A stretch of 53,220 bases of DNA from Theodoxus fluviatilis (GCA_034096865.1 JAWQFJ010025698.1:1-53220); one strand, 5' to 3'. Positions 9,631-21,597 are shown, counted from the stretch's first letter. The notes: generated from the sequence alone by a model not told the origin. Numbers and translations are program-made.

Positions 9631-10626
9631 TCAGTCCGGGGTTGAGAGGCAGCGTACTCTGTGGCTGTAGAGCCCGATCCTTGAGCCGCATGCTCTGTTG
9701 CACTTGTCGCAAGTGAAGTCTTGGCGTGGCTCTGTGGATGCCGACGCTATCCTCTGTCGTCTGCGTTCTCTCCTCTCCTCCCACTGCTCCCGTCTCCTCC
9801 TCTCGCTGGCCTGGATGCCAGTCTTGACGGCGTGTCTCCAGCTGTTGCGGTCAGCGGCCACCGTTTCCCAGTCTGCTGGGTTGATGCCTCCCGCCGTCAT
9901 ATCACGTTTACAAACGTCCTTGTAGCGGAGGAGAGGTCTTCCTGCAGGTCTGGATCCCGTGGCGAGCTCGCAGTACAGCACATCTTTGGGTATTCGGCCG
10001 TCATCCATCCTGCTGACGTGACCCAGCCATCTAAGTCGTCTCTGGCTGAGCATGGCGAACATGCTGGGAATACCTGCTTGCGCCAGTACGTCCTTGTTGG
10101 GGATGCGGTCATGCCAGCTGATGCCCAGGATCCTTCTGAGGCAACGCATGTGAAAGGTGTTGAGCCGGCGTTCTTGGCGGGAATACAGGGTCCACGCTTC
10201 GCTTCCGTAAAGGAGCGTGCTGAGAACACAGGCCTGGTAGACTTTCATCTTGGTGTTTGTCGTCAGCATGGAGTTGTCCCAGACACGCTTTCCGAGGCGG
10301 GCCAGTGATGTTGCGGCTTTGCCAATGCGCTTGCTTAGTTCGGCGTCCAGAGACAAGTTGCTTGAGATGGTGGAGCCCAGGTATGTAAACTCCTCCACCA
10401 CCATAAGGGTGTGATCGCCGATGGAGATGCTGGGAGCGGTACTGACATCCTGACCCATGACTTCAGTCTTCTTGATGCTGATGGTCAGAGCGAATTCTTT
10501 GCATGCCTGGGCAAAGCAGTTGATGAGACGCTGCAGCGCCTCCTCTGTGTGCGCAGTCAGGGCAGCATCATCAGCAAACAACAGCTCACTACGCCAGCAG
10601 ACGATCGAGATAACTAAATGTTTCAT
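9631..10626 (-). pseudogene. 5'-truncated LINE reverse transcriptase, C-terminal part
   Basis: The minus-strand frame (331 aa) starts near the reverse-transcriptase active site (LLFADDAAL, the FADD form of the catalytic YxDD box). It continues through the thumb region (FTYLGSTISS, LLYGSEAWTL, RRILGISWHDRIP) and ends with a C-x2-C-x12-H-x3-C zinc-finger-like motif. This is the usual 3' end of a non-LTR element. The endonuclease and the first half of the polymerase are missing, as in typical dead-on-arrival insertions. LINE-like 3' sequence continues to about 9579. The first residues before WRSELLF are probably host sequence. The clade cannot be fixed by eye. Confidence 0.8.
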
Positions 10627-10652
10627 GTAAAACTCGAATGAGTTGTATTATC

Positions 10653-10687
10653 ATCTTAGCAGAGGGGTAAAACATCAACTGGTATCA
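10653..10687 (-). repeat. Right arm of the 35-bp inverted repeat
   Basis: Exact reverse complement of 9166-9200; see that entry. The outer flanks show only a hint of further symmetry (gatc motifs about 5-10 bases outside each arm). Confidence 0.8.
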
Positions 10688-11094
10688 GATAAGATCACTC
10701 GTAGTGTAATACTGTAATGAAGGTCACGTTTTACATCACAAACATGTGCGCTCCTCGTGAGGCACTATCTGAAGCCTTGTCGCTTTTATTCGTATCTCAA
10801 GTTGTAGAAATGACTTTATTTCGTAAGAAGTGTAGTTGAGTTGATGAAAAGATATGACAAATCTGGTGTTTTTATGAGGATCTTGAATGTTCTGGTTAGA
10901 TGATTTAACTTTTTTTTTGCTTTTACAAGACTTAAATCTAAGCTCTTGTTGCCTTGAATGTTTTGCCAGGATCACGCCGAATCTTCTAGATCCATAGTTT
11001 CTTCTGCTTCTTGTCTGTGGGGAATTTGAAAAAGGACAGTCTGGAGGTCTCGTCATATCGATCATCGTTCTCGCAATAAGGAACACAGCAGTGT
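10688..11094. other. Unassigned sequence 3' of the gene C remnant
   Basis: AT-rich. On the minus strand a 116-codon open frame lies here, but it has no membrane segment and no resemblance to the TM6-TM7 exon of genes A and B, which would be expected at this place. Confidence 0.4.
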
Positions 11095-11596
11095 CTATGT
11101 GATGATGAAGCCTTCGGTTTCGCCATAGACGCTGGACGCCATTAAATTTGCGGACCTAGTCTCGTTTTCGATTTCAAAATGGCCGCTGAGTGAATAACGT
11201 CCAGGCTGCTGCTGGCACAGGTCGCACGTACTCGCGTCGACGGACAAAGAGTTTTCCACAGTCTCGCTTTGGACTGACTGCGAGGACCGCTGTGCTTTGG
11301 TGTTTCTAGAAGATGGCGGGTCACGAGCAGCGGCAGCTTTGTCTGACTGACAGGCGCCGTTGCAGCTGGCAGTTCCGAGAGACCCTCCCGTGTCCTCCTC
11401 TGGATCCCAGCAGCTGGAGGAAGTCGCTGGAGGAATGTCCGTGTAAGCGTTGCTGTGTTCTAATCTGCCATAGAACCAGAGAAAACCCATGTGAGACTGC
11501 TGATGTAACTCTCATTACTATCGTCATCGTCGTCGTCTTTGAAGTCTCCTGCTGCTCCTCCTCGACACCTTTCCCCTCTTGCTTTTGAACCTTCTT

Positions 11597-11936
11597 CTGC
11601 TCCTCCTCCTCCTCCTCCTCCTCCTCCTCCTCCTCCTCCTCCTCCTCCTCCTCCTCCTCCTCCTCCTCCTCCTCCTCCTCCTCCTCCTCCTCCTCCTCCT
11701 CCCCCTCCCCCTCCCCCTCCCCCTCCCCCTCCCCCTCCTCCTCCTCCTCCTCCTCTTCCTCCTCCTCCTCCTCCTCCTCTTCCTCCTCCTCCTCCTCCTC
11801 CTCCTCCTCCTCCTCCCTCCTCCTCCTCCTCCTCCTCCTCCTCCTCCTCCTCCTCCTCCTCCTCCTCCTCCTCCTCCTCCTCCTCCTCCTCCTCCTCCTC
11901 CTCCTCCTCCTCCTCCTCCTCCTCCTCCTTCTCCTC
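11597..11936 (+). repeat. (CCT)n microsatellite, about 340 bp
   Basis: Almost pure TCC/CTC triplets with a CCCCCT block at 11700-11737 and occasional TTCC breaks. It lies in the last visible intron of gene C. The minus strand is a long polypurine (GGA) run. Long open frames encoding poly-Arg, Glu, Gly, Pro or Leu here are artefacts of the repeat. Confidence 0.95.
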
Positions 11937-12019
11937 CTTGTCCTCGCCCAGCATGGGTGATTTTCGTGATGAATGGAATTGGTACCACACAAAGGGTGAT
12001 GGGTCGTAGAGCCCCATTT

Positions 12020-12310
12020 TCATTCATTCATTCGTCCATCCATTCATTCATCCGTTCATTTATTCATGCATTCATAACTCGTTCATTCATTATTTATTCA
12101 TTCGTTCATTCATTCACTCATTCATTCATTTATTCATTATTCTTTCATTCATTCATTCATAACTCAATCATTCGTTCATTCACTCATTATTCGTTCACTC
12201 ATTATTTATTAATTCACTCATTACTCATTCATTTAATTCACTCATATTCATTGGTTTACTCGTAATTCATTCATTCACTATTCATTCGTTATTCATTTTC
12301 CATTCGTTCT
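12020..12310 (+). repeat. Degenerate (ATTC)n repeat
   Basis: About 290 bp of imperfect ATTC/ATTT/CTTC tetranucleotides in the intron between gene C exons 12783-12467 and 11464. Confidence 0.85.
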
Positions 12311-12901
12311 ATTAATCTATTAATTGCCGTCGCCGTTATAACGCAGTTATCGTCGTCATCGTCAACTTCGTCGACGCTGTCATGGACGTCATTGTCGTGT
12401 GCATCATCATCGTCATCGTGAAAGCAAAGACGAAAGCCAAGACACAGCTATTGCCAAACTGCTCACCGCTCTGAAGACGCAGATATAGCACCCCAACAAA
12501 ACATGGATGGCCACGATGGCAAGGCAGATGAGCGAAATGTAGTAAACTGTCACAAACTTAGACGCGCGAAAGTTTGCGTCGATTATGCAGCGGTATTCAT
12601 TCCCATTCCGGAACTGCTCCATGTGTTTGGCTCCCCACACCACGACTGAGGGCGAAGAGAGAAGAACGGCCAGGAGGAAGATGCCCAGACATATACTGGT
12701 GGCACACCTAGAGGTCAGCTGCCGTTTGGAGGGGTGGCAAATCTTCCTGTGCCGGTCTCCTGATATCGCCACCAGGACCAAAGCTGAAGCACAGACAAGT
12801 CTAGAAAAGGGGAAGACACACGTACACACACGCGCGCCTATACACGCACATGCACACTCTCAAAAACGCACACGACTGCATAAACGTATACATACACAGA
12901 C

Positions 12902-12904
<3 letters not shown>

Positions 12905-12946
<42 letters not shown>

Positions 12947-12976
12947 ACATGATAACACATATACATAAACAAACAA

Positions 12977-13012
<36 letters not shown>

Positions 13013-13018
13013 CGAGCG

Positions 13019-13084
<66 letters not shown>
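12905..13084 (+). repeat. (CA)n - (GA)n compound microsatellite
   Basis: Two CA runs (about 12905-12950 and 12978-13010) are followed by an uninterrupted GA run at about 13021-13084, within the first intron of gene C. Confidence 0.95.
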
Positions 13085-13088
<4 letters not shown>

Positions 13089-14309
13089 TATTTGCCAACT
13101 AGGTAGGCAAAGCGTCCCTGAACGATCCTCATTGGAGCGAGGCAGATGAAGCAGCAGCAGAAAAAGATACTGACATCGAGTCACGTTCCCCGAGTCTACC
13201 TGATCGATTGCACACTTCGTCATGGCAAGGGAGATGAAATTTGCCATTTGCATTGATAGCGTCCGTCAGAACACATTTCGAATTGAAAACCACCGTGTCT
13301 TCAGTACCAGAAATCGTTATTCTTATTCCAACAGTCGTCTTCGAGGACAAACAGGTGAGCTTTTCGCTTGTTTCCAGCGTTTATTTAGTAGTTGTGATCA
13401 CGCGGGTTGGTTGTGTTGTGAAAGTGCTGGGATGTCCTAGAGTGTCATGTGCGTGTGCATTATATACATATACATGTGTGCCTTTGTGTGTATGCGTTTT
13501 GATGCATTATCATCTTAGAACCAAACGGGCACACACATTAACTTGCATGCGCACTAAGTTTTTCACATCAATATGTGCATATACACAGACACACACAAAA
13601 TGACGATGGAGTTTTACCTTTATCAACCTTTGTAGGCTATGGAGAGGCCGTTGGTCACGAACATTTACAAGAACGGGTAAAGTAAGAGCCAGTCAAGTCA
13701 GGATTTTCTTAGTTATTCGCCTCTTAGGTATGGCGAAGGAGGACGCGTTGTGTCAATGTTTACTCCATCCCACACGGGGTTACACAGACACTAATGTTCA
13801 CATTCAAATGATACCTGCATTTGGAGATGGCCAAATATACGGAAATGGCCAAATTAAAACGAATAAAGACTACCTTGTAGTTCTCTACTTCCATTTCTTA
13901 GGTTACCATTACTGTCAGTTCCAAGGTCGTTAACGCATATATACTCAAGCACACACAAACACGCTCGCTCACATGCATACAAGCTCGTAAATTACTGGAT
14001 TCACAAACGAATTGTTATGCGCACGAGAGAACGCATAAGTACATAAGCAAACGCATTGGTCCACATATGCACAAACACGTGAATAAATGCGAACACACGC
14101 ATGTATGATATCATAGAACAGTGGACACGCAGGAATGAGCGATCTCCGTAAGTCTACAATCTAGCAATATGCTTCATATAGGATAACAGCCGGCTAATCA
14201 TAGTTAAGATAACAAGAGTAGGCGGGAAAATAGTCATCTCTGCATACGCAAATAGGTCGAGAACCACGGTTCGGGATAAAGACACCGTCTAGCCTATGAC
14301 ACTAAGTAC
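13085..14309. other. Intron of gene C, no further feature
   Basis: About 1.2 kb of intron sequence between the phase-1 splice sites at 14310 and 12783. Short CA-rich stretches only; no coding or repeat feature recognised. Confidence 0.5.
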
Positions 14310-15004
14310 CTGAGCCAATGACGCTACAGAAGGGTATCGCCACACTGGCTTTGCAGAGAGCCGAGGCAGGAGCGTTGAGCGTTTTGGACAGGACGACCAG
14401 ATCTACCGGAATAGCAAGGACGCAGTTGAGAAGGTCGCATAGGGCAGAGGTCACGATGAAGGAGCGAGTGCTGGTGGCCTTGAACTTGGTGATGTAGACG
14501 ACACACAAGAGCAGGTTGCCCAGCAACCCTGACACCATCACTGCTGCCAGATAGGCGTAGACCACAAGCACTGCCGACTGCTTGGACTCCATGCAGACCT
14601 CAGTCGTGTTGCTGCCGTTGCAAGTCCCTTCGCCCGTGTAGGACATTGTTGTGTTCTTGTAATCTGGAAGGGGACAGACGGGCAGATGAAAGACAAGGAA
14701 CCTAAGCCGGAAATGAGCAAAATTGACATTTGGTGTGTTCATCTGAAGCCTTGTTGCATACTTTCCATGGAGATGAGATGGTGTTAGAATGATGATACCA
14801 GTGGTCTGTAGGCCAAGGGGTAAGTGTGTGCGGTTTGGTCACCACAATTGGGTAAAACGTCGCTATACAAACGCGAGCAAGCACTTGTACAATGGGAACA
14901 GACTCGAGAATAAGAAGGTCCCACTTCACGCTCAGCTATCAAGCGGGTGAGAGGAAAAGCTTTGCCTTTGAGGAAACTCCCTGCCAGCTAGAACAGTTTT
15001 TGCA

Positions 15005-15033
15005 TGTGTCCATCATTATCATCATAGTCGTCG

Positions 15034-15110
<77 letters not shown>

Positions 15111-15120
15111 ATCGTAGTCG

Positions 15121-15181
<61 letters not shown>

Positions 15182-15195
15182 AATCATCATCATCA
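15005..15195 (+). repeat. (ATC)n / (GTC)n microsatellite
   Basis: Trinucleotide array with CAT/ATC units interrupted by a GTC block around 15081-15120. It lies just outside the confirmed palindrome arm, so no mirror copy is visible in the window. Confidence 0.95.
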
Positions 15196-15682
15196 ACCAC
15201 CGCCATCACCAAAACCACCACCACCACCACAACAAAATTAGCTATACAACAAAACTACGCCAATGGTGACAGCACACTTATCAATATCCTTGATTATATT
15301 ATTCAGGAGCACCAGCATTTGGATTCGATGCAGCATTACTGTCGAAAACACGCTGCATGTGAGGGAAAAAACCCAAACAGAAAATGAGTTATTCCTGCCA
15401 GTGTAGAACTCAACTGATACGATTAATATCGACAGACTTCACGCTACCACAAATTGATTATCACTTTGTTGTACATGTAGGTAGGTAAAGCCCTAAGCTA
15501 ATAATGGCTATTACTTTTCCCCCCCAAATGGACAGATATACATGTATGGCATAATGTTCATTATAACTCGATTTAGTGCTTCTGTTTAGCAACATGAACC
15601 TTAACAAGAATATGCACTCTTTGCAAGAAAACTAGCACTAATACTCTGATTGAAAATGACATCAATTAAAACAAAAACTCAC

Positions 15683-15860
15683 CACACCACTCTGACAGAC
15701 AGCAGGGAATGACAGGCAGGTCCGCCACAATAGAATACTTGTCTTTATCTGTGAGTGCCTTGCGAGTGGTGTCGCTATTCACTCTTGCTTCATCGCTGCA
15801 ACCGGATGTTGTTGTTTGCGCCACGAGACGGGAGGAAGCGATTACACCATGGTCCAACAA
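15683..15860 (-). other. Candidate 5' exon of GPCR gene C (left arm)
   Basis: An open stretch ends in LPVIPCCLSEWC and a consensus donor (GTGAGT at 15682-15677). The donor leaves one base, and joining it to the exon acceptor at 14663 keeps the frame open into DYKNTT and the TM1 region. This exon has no in-frame ATG, so it is either an internal coding exon of an extended extracellular N-terminus or a 5' untranslated exon, with translation starting at 14646. The start given (15860) is only the limit of the open frame. Confidence 0.4.
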
Positions 15861-16084
15861 GAAATCTTGTTCTCAGTCACAAGCGTGACAGACTTGTCTT
15901 ACAGCGTGCATCTCCAGATGCTGACAGGCGTTTTTATTTAGTACTAAGGTTTGTGTGACCGTCACGGTCCATTGGTTTGACAGTTGAACCGCTCTGAAAC
16001 TTTTGCAAGATTTGGTTTGATGTTTTTATTTATTCTATAATTCATAATATGTTATGGCTTTGAATCTTTTTGTCGTGCGTGTGT

Positions 16085-16138
16085 CGGCGTTACTCTCTCT
16101 CTCTCTTTCACCCCCTTTCTCTCTCCATCTTTCCCTCC

Positions 16139-16178
<40 letters not shown>

Positions 16179-16610
16179 GTCTGTCTCTGTCAGTATGTCT
16201 GTCTCTGTCAGTATGTCTGTCTCTGTCAGTATGTCTGTCTCTGTCAGTATGTCTGTCTCTGTCAGTATGTCTGTCTCTGTCAGTATGTCTTCTGTCTGTG
16301 TGTCTATCGGTCTGTATGTCTTTGTGTGTCTATCTGTCTGTCTGTGTCTGTCTGTGTGTGTGTCTGTCTGTGTGTGTGTCTGTCTTTCTGCCTGTGTGTC
16401 TATCTGTCTGTCTTCTTTTTCTGTCTCTCTTTCTCTCTCTCTTTCTCTCTCTCTTTTTCTATCTCTTTCTCTCTCTGTCTCTGTCTTTCTCTCTCTTTCT
16501 CTTTCTCTCTCTCTCGTTCGCTCTTTCTCTCTCTCTCTTTCTCTTTTTCTCTTTCTCTCTCTCTCTCGCTCTCTTTCTTTCTCTCTTTCTCTCTCTCTCT
16601 CTCCTTTTCC
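16085..16610 (+). repeat. (CT)n-rich array with an 18-bp minisatellite at about 16180-16290
   Basis: CT and CTTT repeats flank about six copies of an 18-base unit (gtatgtctgtctctgtca). The mirror array at 51975-52500 has a different copy number and a variant unit (gagataga), so this is one of the places where the arms differ. Confidence 0.9.
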
Positions 16611-16740
16611 TGTGTGTGTGTGTCTCTGTACGTGTACATACATGTATGTGTCCGTGTGCGTGCATGTATGTATATCTGTGCATGTGTAGGTGTGCGTATC
16701 AGTCCGTTCGCCTGCCCAATCTTCTGCACATACGCTTACC

Positions 16741-16880
16741 TGTCCGTCTGACTGCATATCTGTCTGCCTGCCTGCCTGCTTACCTGTCTACCTGCCTTTG
16801 TGCCTGCATATCTGCCTGCCTGCCTGTCCGTCTGCGTGGCTGTATATCTACCCGCCTGCCTGCTTACCTATCTTCCTACA
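16741..16880 (+). repeat. Degenerate (CTGC/CTGT)n repeat
   Basis: Imperfect CCTG/CTGT tetranucleotides. Mirror copy at about 51712-51850. Confidence 0.8.
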
Positions 16881-17469
16881 TGTCGTGTTATGGTTTTCTG
16901 CGTACCGCCATGTCTTTCTACATCATAATTATAGAGAGCTCGGCGGAGCTGACAGAATGATCAGGAGTTGGGTAGCTCTGTGTAGATGCAATGCATGAGT
17001 AGAAAAGCATTCCTTGCTCTATGACGTCATATCCTGGATTGCATCCGCCTGTCTGCTTACACAGTGTTGACCTCATTTCCTTTCTTATCCTCGTCGTCGT
17101 CAGATGACCGTCGGGATAGCTGATGTCATTATTAGTGTGGTCTACAGTGGAACCGAGTGTGGTTGAGAAGACACACTCTCGGGAGTAACAGAGAGGTCAT
17201 GCACTACATTGCCTGAGGTGTACCTAATGCATGTTACATCTTTCTCAGTGAGGTGCATCCTGATTCGCGAGGTCATGAGCACTTTCCTTGTTATTCTGCA
17301 TGTGCAACTGTCCTGGCGTATGCGTGTCTGTGTATGCGCCTCCTGCTGCTTATTGTGAACCCCCTCTTGTCCAGCTACTTCCTCTTTTCTTCTTTCTCTT
17401 TTTCTTTCTGTCTATTCCCTTCCTTTTTTAACTATTGCTGGGGCTTGTGTTCATTCTTCTCATCCCTCA

Positions 17470-17790
17470 TAATCCATCAACACCGCTGTCACCATCACCA
17501 CAACCACCAGCAGCACCAGCAGCACCACCACCACCAAAATCATCACCACAAGTACCACCACCACCGCCAATACTACCATCACCACACGACACTCCATCCA
17601 CCATCACCACAACCATCACCACCATCACTATCACCACAACCACCACTATCATCATCACCACCACCACCAACACCATCACCACAAAGACCACCCCCACCCC
17701 CACCACTACCACCACCACCACCATCACTACCACCACTGCCACCACCATTACCACCACTTCTATTACCACAACCACCACAAACATCGTAAT
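17470..17790 (+). repeat. Degenerate (CAC/ACC)n repeat
   Basis: About 320 bp of CAC/ACC triplets with ATC and CAA breaks; the mirror copy is at about 50802-51122. A few substitutions separate the two copies. Confidence 0.85.
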
Positions 17791-18720
17791 TCTCCATCTA
17801 TCTTCTTCATTCCTTTCAGTTTATGTTCATACTCTCTGATAGCCTCTCTACTGCTTTGCAAAACACCCACAGTGTCAAAGAACAACTCACACTGTCATTT
17901 GGTTCTTAAATCGTGTGATGCATTTCTGCTGCATGAGAGCAACATATTCACCACCTGAACATAGTCGAATTTTTAATAGGCAATCTAAAACTACATTCTC
18001 TGGGTTTTTAATTATTATTTTTCCTCATACTTGACAGATTTTCTCAATTAGAAGAAGATCATCTTGCTCGGATGACTGTTACACTCTAGGATGGTCTTTC
18101 CTCGTAGCCAGCCTAAACGCTGCACTAATTATTCGTCTGTGTTTGCCTGGCCGCGTTGTCAGTTACCGGACATCTCATCGACACAAATGAACATTGTTTT
18201 CAAGTATAACAACGGCCATAGAGTTTCGCTCCGCCAGGTTTTTCCTCTACAAACAGGTATGGTTTTTGACGGCAGGAGTAAAGCATTAGGTTACCAGGAA
18301 AGTCATAACATCAAAAGCACTGGATGACACGATTGCGTTTGTCAAGAAAACATTTTCCTGCTTCTATAAATCTGTAGTTAATTGTTTCATCAAGATGTAA
18401 AAAAGAAAGATGCCTCATCGATTAATTGAATTACACAAAACAGAATAGACTGGGCTAACAGTTCCTTTAATTTTGATTCTACATGATTGTAGGAGCATAT
18501 AAGTGGCCTCGCACATAGACACCCACATACATACATGGGCTCAGGCATTACTTTAGCATAGGTATCATTAGATCAAGATGATGTAATGTTTAAGGAAAAT
18601 CTCAGACTACGGACAGATAGGTTAGAACAACCAGTAAACGCATTTTGCCCGTAGCTGAGAGCAAAGCTGTCAAAGAAACGGAAGCCGGCATAGGAAACGA
18701 GACACCGATATTTGCCATCC
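17791..18720. other. Non-coding 3' flank of gene B (left), homologous to the flank of gene A
   Basis: No gene seen. On the minus strand about 18070-18320 matches, with clear divergence, the sequence at about 27830-28070 downstream of gene A. Shared short landmarks include the run around ccggacatctcatcgacaca. This extends the A/B tandem duplication well beyond the coding exons. Confidence 0.6.
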
Positions 18721-19006
18721 ATGGCTTATAGTTACTTGCCTCACATGGCTTATAGTTACTTGCCTCACATGACTTATAGTTACTTGCCTCACATGGCTTA
18801 TAGTTACTTGCCACATGGCTTATAGTTACTTGCCTCACATGGCTTATAGTTACTTGCCTCACATGGCTTATAGTTACTTGCCTCACATGGCTTATAGTTA
18901 CTTGCCTCACATGGCCTATAGTTACTTGCCTCACATGGCTTATAGTTACTTGCCTCACATGGCTTATAGTTACTTGCCTCACATGGCTTATAGTTACTTG
19001 CCTCAC
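18721..19006 (+). repeat. 24-bp minisatellite, 12 units
   Basis: Twelve near-perfect units beginning atggcttatagttacttg. The fourth unit is 22 bases long (2-base deletion), and units 3 and 9 carry single substitutions. Because 24 is a multiple of 3, frames stay open and produce repetitive peptides that are not evidence of a protein. The same unit-length variant occurs in the mirror array. Confidence 0.95.
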
Positions 19007-19272
19007 ATGGCGTACTTGCTGCGAGAAGCTTGGGACTAGCGGCAAGTGTCATCGACGTCGATTATCATGAACTTTGAATCCGATGTACAAGTCGTCATTG
19101 TGGCCGATGCTGTGTCCTGATTGGCTGGTCAGAGCCCGTGGATCCGGGCGAGACCTTTTGCGCTTGGAACTGTTGTCCGCCAATGACTTCTTAGGTTCGC
19201 AAGCAAAAGGCTTATTTTTAGACTTACTACCACACATACAAAGAAACAGTAACCAAAGAATGGTATCCATTT

Positions 19273-19374
19273 TTCAAAACTGTATGTAGAATACATCAAT
19301 AGTTCATTGGAAATACTACATTATTCAAAACTGTATGTAGAATACATCAATAGTTCATTGGAAATACTACAGAA
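19273..19374 (+). repeat. 51-bp tandem duplication
   Basis: Two almost identical copies (19273-19323 and 19324-19374). Mirror copy at 49217-49318. Confidence 0.9.
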
Positions 19375-19610
19375 TTCAAATCAAAATGTGAATCGAGGCT
19401 CCTTGGACAAGTTCTGACCACTGTGAGCTAGATGATACTACATGCTTTACCACGCATTTCGGTGGTTCGGGCAGTCAACTTAGGTAGTGACGCATGCATA
19501 TCACATATCACTACACGTCTCTTACGGCTTATTCGTATGCAACAGCCCCTCGTGCGAGTCACTTCCGCCTTTGTTCACATCAGGTACAAAACCTAATGAG
19601 AACACAGTTA

Positions 19611-19742
19611 AGCGAACGAGCAAGTAGTGAGTGGTCACAGTCCACGACGTCCGGTTTTTCTTGCAGTCTGGGAAGGGCCGCACTCAGCCCAGCGCTTGAA
19701 AAGAGTTCCAGGAATTCTGTAGCTTGTTCTGCAGGTGATGCG
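19611..19742 (-). other. 132-bp conserved block downstream of gene B (left)
   Basis: It matches 29111-29242 downstream of gene A at 129 of 132 positions, although the surrounding flanks are much more diverged. All three differences fall at third codon positions of one minus-strand frame (EQATEFLELFSSAGLSAAL and onward) and are synonymous there. It could be a small conserved exon, a regulatory block or a gene-conversion tract. Confidence 0.6.
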
Positions 19743-20306
19743 GTTTCATGTGGGCCAAGGAAAGACACGTCCTGTTTCTGTGAAAGCGCACTACACTAGG
19801 CTTTCAGTCATGAAGGCTTTTGTGTATTTTTAGTTGGGGATTCCTGACCCGACCGCACATATGAAATAGATTTAAAGATCACAACGGGTTTTCATTTGGG
19901 GTCCAAGCTATGGTAAATCTGACTCGTAATATGCCAAACCATATTACCATCTTAACGAAGTCGTTCGTCAATGACACGGTATCAGTAAGGTGAGAGTTAA
20001 GAAAGAAAAAAGTTCAAAAGTACTAGAAACATTTCCACAAAGAACAATGATCATGTACAGTCATCATCGATAGTTTATATTACCCCATCATATTCTGATG
20101 ATTTTGCACAAAGTCAGCCATGTCTAAATACAACATATAAACCTTCAATACTTCCTATTGAAGTTTTTTCCCCCGGCAAGACGAAGATTTCGAACATACC
20201 CATGGGAGATCAGCCGAGGCCAAGCAGAACATAGAATTTAGCATTTCATCTGAGCTGCAAAGGCTGTGCAACACAGCGAAAATAGAGGAGACAAGAAATT
20301 CCTGTG

Positions 20307-21349
20307 TCACCGTCTACAACTCAGCAGCTGCCGGAATTTTGATCGAAAGTCCGAGTTGCGAAACCCATAGATGAAGGGGTTTGCCGCGTTCTGCAAGTAG
20401 ACAAAGCGTGCTAGCAACTCATAGACAATAGCAGAGGGGCCTTGACCTCCTTGCACTAGGTTCGACTGCAGCGCTCGGAGTGTCATGACCACCAGGCAGG
20501 GGAGATAACTCAGCACGTAGATCAGTGTCACCAAGAAGAGAGTCAGGGTCGTCTTTCGAACTGCTTCTGCACGCCTCTTCACCTTCTGGTTCCGCTCTCC
20601 ATACTCGGGTCGAGCTAATGTTCCCAAAGGGAATTGCGTTGATCTCTCGGGTTGGCCGCTCGGAGCGCTTTGCTGGTCATTGAAGATTTCCTGGGCGTTG
20701 TTGCTTGTGTCAGCAGCGCTATCCTGGCAGTCTGCATTGGTGAACTCCGAATCGCTGCCTTGTGCTGTCAGTTCCCCGGTGGAATGAGCATTCCACGGAG
20801 CGTGAACGTTTACGCCTTGCGCTTTGTCTTCGCAAGCCTGAATGTCTATGGATTTTGATTTGCTGAAGAAGATTCGTTTCAAGGTGGTCAAGGCAGACGT
20901 CCTGGCTCTGTCTTCTGGGTGGAATGGTGAGCTCTCATCTGCATCGCCTGAGCTGCCGCTGACAGGAGCCTCTTCCGACTCAGAACTCGTTGTCTCCTGA
21001 CAGCCTGAAGACGACGCAGTTTGGAGGCAGTCAGCTCCTGCTGCCTGATCGGGAGCGTCCGCACGCGTGCTTCTGGTTTCTTCATCAGTTGTTTCCCTTG
21101 ATGCAGCACCACAGACAGCTGGCACCACAGCGGCAGGAGATGCCCGGAGTTCTGGTCCAAGGGGCCCACCGTGCAGGCGTAGTTGTCTACGAATCTGGAA
21201 AAAAGAAACCTTGTTAGTTTGAATGACACTCATTGTTATGACGTGTGCTCGACAGGAATCTATATAAAGAAGCCTTCAATAGAACGGTTTAGCTTTGTAT
21301 ACTTCTGCAACAAAACTTATGCTCATTCAGCGTAGCGCAAGCGCGAGTG

Positions 21350-21406
<57 letters not shown>

Positions 21407-21459
21407 AACATGCATCGACCGACCGACAGAGAGAGAGGGGGGAGATATACAGAAAGAGA

Positions 21460-21510
<51 letters not shown>

Positions 21511-21523
21511 TGAGTGAGTGAGT

Positions 21524-21597
<74 letters not shown>

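Larger units (their letters stand above)
11095..14663 (-). pseudogene. GPCR gene C: class A receptor, apparently incomplete (TM1-TM5 plus part of loop 3)
   Basis: Exons inferred from splice sites and alignment with genes A and B: 14663-14310 (ATG at 14646; TM1 to early TM3, donor GTACTT), 12783-12467 (TM3-TM5, acceptor CTTCAG) and one starting at 11464 (acceptor GGCAG). The first intron is phase 1 and the second phase 0, exactly as in A and B. The N-terminus has NGS and NTT glycosylation sequons. TM1 has GLLGN, TM2 has CDLL. The DRY motif is DRH, and the Trp of TM4 is not obvious. The last exon begins IRTQQRLHG, matching IRRQLRLHG of A and B, but that frame stops at 11321. The Ser/Glu/Asp-rich sequence resembling the rest of loop 3 continues in another frame to 11095. 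No TM6-TM7 exon is found before the LINE unit. Decayed gene is the best call; an assembly indel plus an exon outside the window is the alternative. Confidence 0.7.

Noticed and set aside
11321..12265. Long open frames encoding poly-Arg, poly-Glu, poly-Gly, poly-Pro and poly-Leu
   Set aside because: They read through the (CCT)n repeat in all frames. Only the tail after 11464 on the minus strand is gene-like (loop 3 of gene C).
18721..19006. CRISPR array
   Set aside because: Direct tandem units without spacers, in a eukaryotic genome.
18602..19045. Repeat protein frames (HVRQVTIS, CEASNYKP, MAYSYLPH units)
   Set aside because: The 24-base unit is a multiple of three, so several frames on both strands stay open; no flanking gene structure.
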